DNA of 20,722 nt from Lachnospiraceae bacterium. Its GTDB lineage: Bacteria > Bacillota > Clostridia > Lachnospirales > Lachnospiraceae. The translations under genes and the position numbers were made by a program. Where the stretch lies: assembly GCA_017380975.1 (NCBI GenBank), contig JAFOCX010000009.1, positions 1 through 20,722 on the forward strand, in the 5' to 3' direction. This document shows positions 1-8,150 of the stretch, piece by piece (the first letter of the stretch is position 1; every line of letters starts with the position of its first letter). A model generated the notes under the pieces. It was given only the letters and a program-made list of their open reading frames with translations, ran no database searches and had not been told where the DNA came from.

Positions 1-1
1 T

Positions 2-2329
2 ACCACGAAGGCGATTCAGACAGAAGAAGAGCGTGCAAGTTCCCTAAAACAGGAAAAATGTCAGCTTTCTCTGGCAAAAGATGAACTGGAACAGTTTCAG
101 ACAAAAGTCAGCGAGATTCTGTCAGCTTTTGCTGAGGAGCATCGTGAAATTGAGAAGAAAGACATGCTGGCATCCCTTTGTGACCGTTCTGTTCCAACGT
201 TCGAGAAAGAGATTGCTGTTGCAGGACTGAAACAGGCGATCAATGAGAGCTATGATGCGTTTACCGCACAGGGAGCACTGATTGGACAGGAGATCGAAGA
301 ATTCAATCGCAAGCTGGCTATACAAGAGAAAATTCTGGAAGAAGCAAAGAAGCATCGAAATACGTATGCGCAGATTCCGGATTATGTAGGACTGAAAGAG
401 GAAATCAATCGTGAGTTTGCAAAGCGGAAAATATTTTCGGAAGCAAAATTTGCCTGTGAATATGTAATCGGGATTAAGGATGAGAGATGGAGGGATTCGA
501 TCGAGGCATTTTTGGGTGCGCGACGCTACACGATTCTGGTAGATCCACAGTATTATGACATTGCGGATGATGTTTTGAACCGGAGCCAGTATAAATATGC
601 TCATTTGTTTAACACGAAATTATTGATGAAAAAGGAGATCGAAGCGGAAAAGGATTCAGCAATTCATTTTCTTGAAATCAAGAATGCAGTGGCAAAGAAG
701 TACTTTGACTTTCAGCTGGGACGTATGCACGCGGTAAACATGCGTGAAGTGCGGGAGTATGAGAATGCAATTTCTGTGGAAGGGCGTGTGTCCGTTGCCA
801 TGGACAGCTATTTCCTTCGATTTGACCGGATTCATTCCTACTATCTTGGTCAGGAGACGTTTGAGCTGAACCGGAAGCGTGCGGAGAAGGAGATTGAGAA
901 ACTTCAGGCAGCGCGGAAGGAGAAATTCGCGGAACAAAGGGCGATTACAGAGCGAAAGAATCGTTTGAATCAGGATAAGGAATTTTTCAAGGCTTACGAT
1001 TTTGATGTTCATGCAAAGTACCGGAAGAATGTGAAAGAGCTGGACGAGGCAGAGAAACAGCTGAAGCAGTTAATAAAGGCTCAGCAGAATAATAAGGAAT
1101 ATATTGAATTAAGTCAGAGAGTCGCCAGACTGATGGACGCGCAGGAAGCTGTGAAGCGTGAGCGCGATCATAACACAGATGAAAGAGCAAGATTGGATAC
1201 AAAGATTCAGGTATGTGGAAAGGAGATTGATGCAAAAACCACGGAACTGAGCAAGGAAGAAGAAGCATTTAAGGAGTATGAGGTTTCTGCTTATCCGATT
1301 GTTCAGAGAGCAGTCGAGGCATATGATAAATATGTGGAAGCTGGTATGAAAGGCGTAGGCGGTTTGTTGTTGCCTGATTCGAGAAGAAAATTGGTTGGAG
1401 ATATCGAACGATATAGAAAAAATCTGATCGGTTTGCAGTCTGGTTATAATGCAAAACATCCGGACAGTTCTATGCCAATTGGTGAATCGGATCGCGAAAT
1501 TTATGCAAAGAGACGCGACCGGATCTGGATGGATAATCTGCAGGAAATCCGCGAAAAATTGGATGCGCAGACGAAGCGATACGAGGACATTTTCAAAAAC
1601 GAGTTCGTGTTGACGATTATGAACACATGTGAAAAGGCGTTGGATGACTTGAAGCAGATCAATGCGGAATTGGCAAAGCTTAATTTCGCAACAAAATACC
1701 AGTTTGACGTGCATTATGTGAAAGATGGCTCAGAGTATGCGAAGATCATCGAATATGCGAAGTATCTGGATGAGAGGGAGAAACTGGGAGACCGTTCCGG
1801 ATCCGGACAGATTACGTTTGACATGCTGACATCCGTGCCCAATGAGGATGGGGAGCAGTTGGAGAGGGAACTGAAGCAGATCATCAACCGAATCATTGAA
1901 AAAAATAGTGAGGAAACCATCGCGCGGTTTGCAGATTACCGGAATTATATGACGTATGAGATTCTGATGAGCAATCATATTCTGGATCGTGCGAAATTGT
2001 CTCGTCAGACGGGTTTTAACTCCGGGGCAGAGGTGCAGATCCCATACTTATTGATTTTGTCGTCGGCACTATTGATGATTTATAACCAGCGCGTGAATTC
2101 CGCAAGGTTGGTGTTCATCGATGAGCCGTTTGCGAAAATGGATCCGGGCAATGTAAAATTAATGTTGGATTTCATGAAGAAGCAGAATATGCAGGTGATT
2201 TTCTGTTCGCCGGATAAAACGGAGTCGATCGGCAACGAGTGTGAAGTAATCCTGCCGGTTCTGCGCGTGCGGCCGGACAGTATGCAGCTTGGTATCGTGC
2301 AGTTCCATGAGGAGAAATCTTATGCATAA
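2..2329 (+). CDS. jetC: Wadjet SMC-like ATPase JetC, 5'-truncated by window edge
   Basis: The frame is open from base 2, so the N-terminal ATPase half lies outside the window and 775 residues are visible. In order, these are a coiled coil, a globular hinge-like segment (about visible residues 155-290, including the stretch RRYTILVDPQYYD), a second long charged coiled coil, and a C-terminal ABC head. The head shows a signature-like NSGAEVQ near residue 672 and a Walker B, LVFIDEP, near residues 702-708. JetC is the MukB-like SMC subunit of Wadjet, which recognises and, with the JetD nuclease, cleaves circular plasmid DNA. The stop overlaps the jetD start, so the two are translationally coupled. 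The assignment rests on the head motifs together with the JetD-like neighbour. JetA and JetB are expected upstream but are not seen. Confidence 0.85.
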   Translation, partial: TTKAIQTEEERASSLKQEKCQLSLAKDELEQFQTKVSEILSAFAEEHREIEKKDMLASLCDRSVPTFEKEIAVAGLKQAINESYDAFTAQGALIGQEIEEFNRKLAIQEKILEEAKKHRNTYAQIPDYVGLKEEINREFAKRKIFSEAKFACEYVIGIKDERWRDSIEAFLGARRYTILVDPQYYDIADDVLNRSQYKYAHLFNTKLLMKKEIEAEKDSAIHFLEIKNAVAKKYFDFQLGRMHAVNMREVREYENAISVEGRVSVAMDSYFLRFDRIHSYYLGQETFELNRKRAEKEIEKLQAARKEKFAEQRAITERKNRLNQDKEFFKAYDFDVHAKYRKNVKELDEAEKQLKQLIKAQQNNKEYIELSQRVARLMDAQEAVKRERDHNTDERARLDTKIQVCGKEIDAKTTELSKEEEAFKEYEVSAYPIVQRAVEAYDKYVEAGMKGVGGLLLPDSRRKLVGDIERYRKNLIGLQSGYNAKHPDSSMPIGESDREIYAKRRDRIWMDNLQEIREKLDAQTKRYEDIFKNEFVLTIMNTCEKALDDLKQINAELAKLNFATKYQFDVHYVKDGSEYAKIIEYAKYLDEREKLGDRSGSGQITFDMLTSVPNEDGEQLERELKQIINRIIEKNSEETIARFADYRNYMTYEILMSNHILDRAKLSRQTGFNSGAEVQIPYLLILSSALLMIYNQRVNSARLVFIDEPFAKMDPGNVKLMLDFMKKQNMQVIFCSPDKTESIGNECEVILPVLRVRPDSMQLGIVQFHEEKSYA

Positions 2330-3560
2330 CTATGAGGAAAAAATGTTGACGACGCTGGTAGAGCTGTATCGGAAGAGCAAGAAGGACAACGGAACCGGGA
2401 TCATCAATCGAAGGACCCAGATAAAACCGACGAAATTGTATACGGGGTATAATCGGAATGATGGAGATTTGGACGAGATCAACGGGATCAATGAAGCCGC
2501 GGCCAAATTGCGGGAAAATGGGTTTTTAACCTATGAAATGAAGGGATTCAGCAATGAGATTGCCGCAATTTATCTGATCGATGGGAAGGTTGAAGATGCG
2601 GAGCGGTATCTGACAGAGAAATACGGATACGAGTCGAAACACGAGAAAATCAAGCAAGTAGAGGGAATCATTAAAAGATACAGCGGTTATTCTCCTATTG
2701 CAGATCTCGAATGTGCAAAACTCCGGGCGAGTCTGGATAAAAATACCGTGCCGAAAAACTATGCGCAGACTGAAGAAATCTTGAAGGCACTTATTTTTAT
2801 CGAGGGAAATGAGCAGTTACTGTATGTGCGTGAAGTTTCCATGCTGATCTATGGTAGCTCGAAATATTTCGAGGAGAATACGATGGATGCCGTGTGCGGA
2901 CTGCTCAGAAAGTATCATGGACGGCCATGTGAGGAACATGAACTTTTCGATGAGATCCTTAGGGAGTACCATATTGTAGCAGAGAGGCAGAAGCTTTGTC
3001 TGAAAGGGAATATTGTTCTAGTAAAGAAAGGAAGGACAATCGAGCTGGGAGAATTTCGGAACGGTGTAGAGTTTTATGCGGATGAACTGGATGGAATTGA
3101 ACGCATTGTTGTGAGGGACAGGCAGTTGATGACCGTGGAGAATAAGACTTCTTACATGCGGTGCCACGATGAGAATACTTCGTATTTTTATCTGGGCGGA
3201 TATGCGAATCGGTTTCAGAGGGAGTTCCTGAGAAAGGTGTTTGATGATAATCCCGAAATTGCATATCTGCATTTTGGAGATATTGATGCCGGTGGATTTT
3301 ATATTCATGAAAATCTTTGCAGGATTACCGGAATTCCTTTTGGGCTTTGGCGAATGTCAAAGGAGGAATTGCAGGATGTGCGGTATGCAGATTGCCTTCT
3401 GAAGCTTTCAGCCAATGACAGGAAGCGGCTGAAGACGCTTGCAGAGAATGAAATGTACCGGGATGTGGTACAGTATATGTTGAAGGAAGATGTGAAATTG
3501 GAACAAGAGGTTGTGAGTTTGACTCTTTCTTTTGATGCTTGTTGGAGTTGTAATTGCTGA
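2322..3560 (+). CDS. jetD: Wadjet nuclease subunit JetD (DUF2220/Toprim-like)
   Basis: This encodes 412 residues. The ATG at 2322 is chosen over an earlier in-frame ATG at 2289 because GGAG (2311-2314) sits 7 bases before it and it overlaps the jetC stop by 8 bases, typical of a coupled operon. The N-terminal half is likely winged-helix/arm material. The C-terminal half is a Toprim-like nuclease fold with an acidic residue in VENKTSY (E273) and the paired aspartates of FGDIDAGGF (D320, D322). In Wadjet, JetD is the nuclease that cuts circular plasmid DNA extruded by the JetABC SMC complex. The C-terminus ends in an unusual Cys-rich tail (ACWSCNC) after the family-like KLEQEVVSL stretch. The catalytic acids look intact, so the protein is probably functional. 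Confidence 0.87.
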   Translation: MHNYEEKMLTTLVELYRKSKKDNGTGIINRRTQIKPTKLYTGYNRNDGDLDEINGINEAAAKLRENGFLTYEMKGFSNEIAAIYLIDGKVEDAERYLTEKYGYESKHEKIKQVEGIIKRYSGYSPIADLECAKLRASLDKNTVPKNYAQTEEILKALIFIEGNEQLLYVREVSMLIYGSSKYFEENTMDAVCGLLRKYHGRPCEEHELFDEILREYHIVAERQKLCLKGNIVLVKKGRTIELGEFRNGVEFYADELDGIERIVVRDRQLMTVENKTSYMRCHDENTSYFYLGGYANRFQREFLRKVFDDNPEIAYLHFGDIDAGGFYIHENLCRITGIPFGLWRMSKEELQDVRYADCLLKLSANDRKRLKTLAENEMYRDVVQYMLKEDVKLEQEVVSLTLSFDACWSCNC

Positions 3561-3616
3561 TTTTTGTAATAATGGCAAGAGCGTTTTGTAAAGAGGTTTT
3601 TAGTTTAAGCAGAATT

Positions 3617-3638
3617 CTATTTTTTATATGTAAAATAG
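3617..3638. repeat. 7-bp inverted repeat between jetD and the DUF1016 gene
   Basis: CTATTTT (3617-3623) and AAAATAG (3632-3638) form a perfect 7-bp inverted repeat with an 8-base spacer, in the 114-base gap upstream of the DUF1016 gene. It is AT-only apart from the end pairs. It could be a weak hairpin or an operator; nothing else supports either. The overlapping TAAAAT (3631-3636) has no convincing -35 box. Confidence 0.3.
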
Positions 3639-3674
3639 CCCTATGTTGTGTTTCATATGAAAGGAGGGGCACGT

Positions 3675-4720
3675 GTGAAAAAAGAGTTAATACCATCTGA
3701 CGAAATGTCTAACGTGGTTAAAGAAATTAAGGAGATATTGAATGCTTCTCGAAAGAATATCGCGTATCAAGTGAATAACGAATTGTTGATTACGTATTGG
3801 AATATTGGTCGGATTATTTGTGAACATGAACAGTCTGCGCCAGAGAGAGCAGACTATGGAAGACAGACATTAAAGGAATTAGCGAAGGAATTGACAAAAG
3901 AGTTTGGAAAAGGGTTTTCGCGTTCTAATCTTCAAAATATGCGTTTGTTTTACCTGGCTTACGAAAAATGCCAGACACTGTCTGGCAAATTGAGTTGGTC
4001 ACATTATTGTGAATTGCTGAGTATTTCAGATTTAGAAAAGCGAAGCTTTTATGAAAAAGAGACTGTAAATGCTGGGTGGTCCGTACGTGAATTAAAACGT
4101 CAGATAGAAAGTTCGTTGTTTGAACGTTTATTACTTTCTGATGGCAACGCAAATAAGGAAAAGGTCTTATCGTTGGCTCTTCATGGTAATGAAATTGTGC
4201 AGCCGGCAGATATTATTCGTGATCCTTATGTGTTTGAATTTTTAGGGATTCCAGAAAATAAGCCAATGCTAGAGCGTGACTTGGAACGAGCACTGGTGCA
4301 ACAGATTGAGAAGTTTTTACTGGAGCTTGGACGTGGGTTTATGTTTGTTGGGACACAGCAACGGGTAACCATTAACAACATGCATTATTATGTGGATATG
4401 GTATTTTATAATAAAATACTGAGAGCATATGTATTAATCGAGCTAAAAACTACTAAGTTAACTCCTGGGCAGCGGGACAAATCAATATGTATTTGAATTA
4501 TTATGCAGCAGAAGTTAATGATTCAGATGATAATCCCCCAATTGGAATTATTCTCTGTACGGATAAAGATAGTATTACAGCAGAATATGCTTTGGGAGGT
4601 TTATCTAATAATATTTTTGCTTCCCGGTATGTTTTGTATATGCCTAATAAGGAGCAGTTGATTGCTCAGGTTGAGGCGGTATTGGATAACTGGCATAAGA
4701 AAGACAAAGAGAAGGATTAG
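3675..4720 (+). pseudogene. DUF1016/YhcG-type PD-(D/E)XK nuclease, split by a -1 frameshift
   Basis: The GTG start at 3675 follows a strong AAAGGAGG (3660-3667) by 7 bases. The first frame (3675-4496) gives the helical DUF1016 N-terminal domain (IAYQVNNELLITYWNIGRII) and the PD-(D/E)XK core: D241 in YYVDMVFYN and E256/K258 in LIELKT. It then runs PGQRDKSICI to a stop. The expected continuation, GQINMYLNYYAAE through to a normal C-terminus, lies in the other frame from about 4472 to 4720. Restoring one G after 4472 (CAG-GCG-GGA) rejoins both into 348 residues, the usual family length. DUF1016 proteins are often found in defence and mobile regions, sometimes beside restriction systems. Either the gene is recently broken or this is a base-calling error. 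The truncated product keeps the active-site residues but loses the last strands and helix. Confidence 0.85.
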
Positions 4721-4835
4721 TTTAATTGAGGATTGCTATGTTTCGCTTGCAACTGCGCAGCAAGCAATTGCAGAGATGGAATCTAACTAATTAAAATAAT
4801 ATTCTTTGAAAAGTTCATACTTTGATGAGATGTTA

Positions 4836-4863
4836 ACCCCCGGAAGAAATGCCGGGGGTTTTT
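4836..4863 (+). terminator. Rho-independent terminator
   Basis: ACCCCCGG (4836-4843) pairs perfectly with CCGGGGGT (4852-4859) across an 8-base loop, followed by five T (4859-4863). It closes the DUF1016/Wadjet transcription unit ahead of the acetyltransferase gene. Confidence 0.88.
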
Positions 4864-4922
4864 GCTTTGCAAGTTAACATTTTCGGTATATACTGACAGT
4901 AGGAAGAAAAGGAGATTCTATA

Positions 4923-5384
4923 ATGGAAATTTATAAGGCTACTTTTGAAGATATGGCTCTTGCTTCTAATATTATGATTACCTCTTTCCGAACCTCTTTT
5001 GCAGATTTTGTATCGAAGGAAACCATGGATGCCTGCACTAATCCTGAGAATTGTCGTGCGATGCTGGAGCATGTCTGTCAGGAAGATGGAATGCAATTCC
5101 TGATGGGAGATAATCAAGGATTTATCTGTTGGAAAGACACGGAAGAAGGTGTAGAGGTGGTGGCTCTGCATACGCTTCCGGAAAGTTGGGGAACCGGACT
5201 GGGACATGCTTTGTTGGTGGAAGCAATGAGACAGATATGTGAAAAAACGGTTTATCTTTGGGCATTTAAGGAAAATACCAGAGCAAGGTGTTTTTATGAA
5301 AAGCATGGTTTTTGTTGGGATGGCAATGAACGCATTAGTGAGTTTGATGGTGCGGTGGAAGTTCGCTATGTGATGAATAGATAA
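4923..5384 (+). CDS. GNAT-family N-acetyltransferase
   Basis: This encodes 153 residues starting at ATG 4923, with GGAG (4911-4914) 8 bases before it. GNAT proteins transfer an acetyl group from acetyl-CoA to an amine on a small molecule, peptide or protein. The acetyl-CoA pyrophosphate loop is visible as LPESWGTGLGHALL, a good fit to the Q/RxxGxG/A motif A. The following NTRARCFYEKHGF is the usual motif B region, with the Tyr that often acts as general acid. There is no signal peptide or membrane segment. The substrate cannot be told from sequence. The gene stands alone between two terminators and converges on pfp. Confidence 0.86.
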   Translation: MEIYKATFEDMALASNIMITSFRTSFADFVSKETMDACTNPENCRAMLEHVCQEDGMQFLMGDNQGFICWKDTEEGVEVVALHTLPESWGTGLGHALLVEAMRQICEKTVYLWAFKENTRARCFYEKHGFCWDGNERISEFDGAVEVRYVMNR

Positions 5385-5434
5385 AAAGAGAGTGTCACTT
5401 CAATGATGTTACGTCATTGTGCGACACTCTCTTT
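5385..5434. terminator. Long bidirectional terminator between GNAT and pfp
   Basis: A perfect 12-bp stem pairs AAAGAGAGTGTC (5385-5396) with GACACTCTCTTT (5423-5434). An inner 8-bp stem (5401-5408 with 5412-5419, including wobble pairs) is closed by a TTA loop. A/T tails on both sides let it serve the plus-strand acetyltransferase gene and the minus-strand pfp gene, which ends 15 bases beyond it. Confidence 0.88.
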
Positions 5435-5449
5435 CATTTTTAATAAATC

Positions 5450-7111
5450 TTATTTTGCCTGCTCAAGAGCAAGTGTTACTGTTGTAAGATCACAAACTTC
5501 TGTCGGACCATAGTACTGAATAGCACCCGGGTACTGGAAGCATGTGTTCTTGGACCACTCTTCGCGGTGTGCCTCGAAGTATTTGAACGGAGCGCCGTCA
5601 AGTTCTACGAGAGCTTTTTTGATTACCGGTTTATCTTCGCCGTGTCTTCTTTCGATGTTCATCATCTTTGTGATCGGCATACCGCCTGCAATCCACTCGC
5701 TTGCCGGAGCAGAGAGGTTGGATACTTTGGATAAGAAACCGTTGCAGCCATACTGGATGAGCATGAATGCGTTGTAACCTAAGGAGTAGCAGTAGTCAGC
5801 ATCGAAGTTGGACGGGAATGCACATCTGCCTTCGTAACCGAAGAAGTGGCAGAGGGAAGAGAATTTACCCTTGTATGTGCCTGCTGCTTTTCTTGCTGCT
5901 AATTTATCAGCAACGAGAGCTGCGAATAATTTCTCGGATTCGATCAGGGATACCTGTACGTTGCCGTGCGGGTCTCTCTCTAAGAATAACTGTTGCTGGA
6001 TGTTCTGCGGAAGAATGGCGAATACTTCCATGGATTCTTTTGTTAAGCCGTTTTCGATGAAGGCATATTTCTCTGCCCATGTCGGAAGTGCATTGAATGC
6101 ATCAGCTTTGCTGCCTGCAAGAAGCTCGTTGATCTCGTGGATGAGAGCGCCGAACTCCGGAACAAATTCAACAACGCCTTCCGGAATAACAACAACACCA
6201 AAGTTCTCGCCGTTGTTGCTTCTGTACTCTACGGAGTCAGCAATCTGATCAGCGATCTGGGAGAGGGACATCTTCTTAGCTGCTACTTCTTCAGAGATTA
6301 AGCAAACGTTCGGCTGTGTCTTAAGTGCACACTCAAGAGCAACGTGGGAAGCGGAACGGCCCATAACTTTGATGAAGTGCCAGTATTTCTTGGAAGAGTT
6401 ACAGTCTCTCTGGATGTTACCGATGAGCTCGCTGTATGTCTTTGTTGCTGTATCGAAACCGAAGGAACACTCGATATCTTCGTTCTTAAGGTCACCGTCG
6501 ATTGTCTTCGGACATCCGATTACCTGAACACCTGTGTTGTTTGCTGCGAAATACTCAGCAAGAACACCTGCGTTTGTGTTGGAGTCGTCACCGCCGATGA
6601 TAACAACAGCTGTGATGCCGTGGTTCTTGCAAACATCAGATACGATCGCGAACTGCTCTTTTGTCTCAAGTTTTGTTCTGCCGGAACCGATGATATCGAA
6701 ACCGCCAGTGTTTCTGTACTGATCGATGTACTCATCTGTGAAGATTAAGTAGTTGTCCTCGATGAGACCGCTCGGACCGCCCTTGAAACCGTAAAGCTCG
6801 TTCTCCGGGTTTGTAGCTTTTAATGCATCGTATAAACCACAGATAACGTTGTGTCCGCCCGGAGCCTGTCCGCCGGAAAGGATAACACCTACGCGGTGTG
6901 TTTTTGCTTCAGATGTGTTCTGACCTTTTACGAATGTGATCTCTTTTTTGCCGTATGTATTCGGGAAAAGAGCTTTGATCTTCTCCTGATCTGCTACGCT
7001 TTGTGTCTCTGCGCCTTCCTGAACGCAAATCTCAGAGATACCGTTTCTGAGCATACCCGGAAGTTTCGGAGAGTACTCGTATCTGGCTTTCTGTAAAGAT
7101 GAAATGTTCAT
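5450..7111 (-). CDS. pfp: Pyrophosphate--fructose 6-phosphate 1-phosphotransferase
   Basis: This encodes 553 residues with ATG at 7109-7111, preceded on the minus strand by AAAGGAG. It interconverts fructose 6-phosphate plus PPi and fructose 1,6-bisphosphate plus phosphate in cytoplasmic glycolysis and gluconeogenesis, saving ATP relative to the ATP enzyme. Visible motifs are the phosphate-binding [10 protein letters not shown] (79-88), GGDDSNTN (173-180) and PKTIDGDL (201-208). The second Asp of GGDD (D176) and the Lys of PKTIDGD (K202) are the residues that mark PPi rather than ATP use. The length fits the long (plant/spirochaete/clostridial) clade rather than the 320-residue PfkA type. It lies 93 bases downstream of the HAD gene on the same strand and could be co-transcribed, though a possible own promoter exists. 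It ends at the shared terminator. Confidence 0.95.
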   Translation of the reverse strand: MNISSLQKARYEYSPKLPGMLRNGISEICVQEGAETQSVADQEKIKALFPNTYGKKEITFVKGQNTSEAKTHRVGVILSGGQAPGGHNVICGLYDALKATNPENELYGFKGGPSGLIEDNYLIFTDEYIDQYRNTGGFDIIGSGRTKLETKEQFAIVSDVCKNHGITAVVIIGGDDSNTNAGVLAEYFAANNTGVQVIGCPKTIDGDLKNEDIECSFGFDTATKTYSELIGNIQRDCNSSKKYWHFIKVMGRSASHVALECALKTQPNVCLISEEVAAKKMSLSQIADQIADSVEYRSNNGENFGVVVIPEGVVEFVPEFGALIHEINELLAGSKADAFNALPTWAEKYAFIENGLTKESMEVFAILPQNIQQQLFLERDPHGNVQVSLIESEKLFAALVADKLAARKAAGTYKGKFSSLCHFFGYEGRCAFPSNFDADYCYSLGYNAFMLIQYGCNGFLSKVSNLSAPASEWIAGGMPITKMMNIERRHGEDKPVIKKALVELDGAPFKYFEAHREEWSKNTCFQYPGAIQYYGPTEVCDLTTVTLALEQAK

Positions 7112-7158
7112 AATTATATCTCCTTTAAAATTTTCCTTTGAAAATTACACATGTATAA

Positions 7159-7187
7159 ATATTAATACATTTTTGTTAAAAAGTAAA
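7159..7187 (-). promoter_or_regulatory. Possible pfp promoter
   Basis: Read on the minus strand, TTTACT (7182-7187) and TAATAT (7159-7164) are separated by 17 bases, each matching the sigma-A consensus at 4 of 6. A 6-bp inverted repeat (ATGTAT 7151-7156, ATACAT 7165-7170) overlaps the -10. The call is tentative. Confidence 0.35.
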
Positions 7188-7204
7188 CTATGTTTTAATG
7201 AATA

Positions 7205-7972
7205 TTATGATAAAGTTTGGATTAACTGGGGTAATTCTGCCCAATCGCAACCCTCGTATTCGAAATGTCTGCAGTCAGATCCTGTTTTTTGCGGAGACAT
7301 AGCAGGATCCGCTTCATCCTGATCCGGAGGTGTCAGATTTGTATGCATATATAAGGTAGAAAGTCCTGCATGTTTCGCACCGGAGATGTCAGTATCGCGG
7401 TCATTACCAATCATCAGGCATCGAGAAGGTTCCAGCTTCTGTTCCTCGAGGAGAGCCTTAAAGAAGCGGATATCCGGCTTTCTGCATGCGAAATCTGAGG
7501 ACAGGTAAATTCCGTCAAAGTACTGCTCCAGTTTCAAGTGTCGAATTTCGTATTCGGTGAAGATCCTCTGTGCATTGCTGAGAAGCCACAGGCGGTAACC
7601 TTTGTTCCGGAGTGTTGTAAGTGCCTCCGGTACCTTCGGATACAAATGAATATATTCGATAGAAAGAATTCGGAATAACTGTGCAGCCTGGATGCCAAGC
7701 AGGTCTGAACGTTCGGTAATACCCTTCATTTCAAATAATTCGCTCATGATCGGTTCGAAAGGAATATCCGGATAGCACTCATAATCCTGTCCGGCTTCTG
7801 CCTTGCGCACTGCCAGGGCAGACCGGAAGGCTTCGTAAAGTTCTTCGCCGGAATAATAAGCTCCGTAAAAACCAAAGAATAATGCAACTTTTTCCCAGAC
7901 TGCTTCACTTTCTTCTGTGTGAATGTCTACGAGTGTTCCATATAGATCAAAGATCAAATCCGTATAGTTCAT
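7205..7972 (-). CDS. HAD-superfamily hydrolase (subfamily IA)
   Basis: This encodes 255 residues. The start is placed at the second of two adjacent ATGs (7970-7972) because GGAGG ends 6 bases before it. A longer frame would begin upstream of a probable -10 box. Motif I is FDLYGTLVD with nucleophile D9, motif II is LLSNA (S132), motif III is CRKPD (K165) and motif IV is GNDRDTD (D191, D195). A helical C1-type cap lies between D9 and about residue 95. The acid normally two residues after the nucleophile is Tyr (Y11), as in L-2-haloacid dehalogenase-type members, so classical phosphatase activity is not assured. The substrate is unknown. The gene is divergent from the ROK regulator, and pfp follows on the same strand. 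Confidence 0.88.
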   Translation of the reverse strand: MNYTDLIFDLYGTLVDIHTEESEAVWEKVALFFGFYGAYYSGEELYEAFRSALAVRKAEAGQDYECYPDIPFEPIMSELFEMKGITERSDLLGIQAAQLFRILSIEYIHLYPKVPEALTTLRNKGYRLWLLSNAQRIFTEYEIRHLKLEQYFDGIYLSSDFACRKPDIRFFKALLEEQKLEPSRCLMIGNDRDTDISGAKHAGLSTLYMHTNLTPPDQDEADPAMSPQKTGSDCRHFEYEGCDWAELPQLIQTLS

Positions 7973-8008
7973 CATGTTCCTCCATGCCTTTGATTCATTT
8001 ATAAGGAC

Positions 8009-8037
8009 ATTATAACCCATGGAACAGAGGAAATCCA
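8009..8037 (-). promoter_or_regulatory. Possible promoter of the HAD gene
   Basis: On the minus strand, TATAAT (8009-8014) is a perfect -10. The hexamer 17 bases upstream (TGGATT, 8032-8037) is a poor -35. The position gives a leader of about 30 bases before the chosen start and supports that start. Confidence 0.45.
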
Positions 8038-8057
8038 TGTCTAAGGATAAAAAGTGC

Positions 8058-8086
8058 TTTCATCAAATTTAGAAAAGTGATATAAT
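8058..8086 (+). promoter_or_regulatory. Promoter of the ROK regulator gene
   Basis: A perfect -10, TATAAT (8081-8086), sits 17 bases after TTTCAT (8058-8063), a partial -35 match. A weak -35 is common at regulated promoters. It lies just upstream of the inverted repeat at 8093-8113. Confidence 0.6.
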
Positions 8087-8092
8087 AGAACA

Positions 8093-8113
8093 TAGTTTCA
8101 TAGAATGAAACTA
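8093..8113. promoter_or_regulatory. Perfect 9-bp inverted repeat, probable ROK operator
   Basis: TAGTTTCAT (8093-8101) and ATGAAACTA (8105-8113) are exact inverted arms around AGA. The repeat begins 7 bases after the TATAAT box, so it covers the transcription start. The half-site TAGTTT resembles the TTAGTTT halves known from XylR-type ROK operators. This suggests autoregulation of the ROK gene, and possibly of the divergent HAD gene. The assignment is an inference from position and symmetry. Confidence 0.65.
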
Positions 8114-8150
8114 AAATTTTATGTAAGATTCAGAAGGTAGAGTACAGCAC

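Noticed and set aside
4462..4496. Programmed -1 frameshift as the explanation for the split nuclease
   Set aside because: There is no X-XXY-YYZ slippery heptamer at the join (C-AGC-GGG), and no downstream pseudoknot is evident, so a deletion or sequencing error is simpler.
7205..8038. Longer HAD start at 8038
   Set aside because: The extra 22 codons overlap a perfect -10 box and have no ribosome site, whereas GGAGG is correctly placed for 7972.
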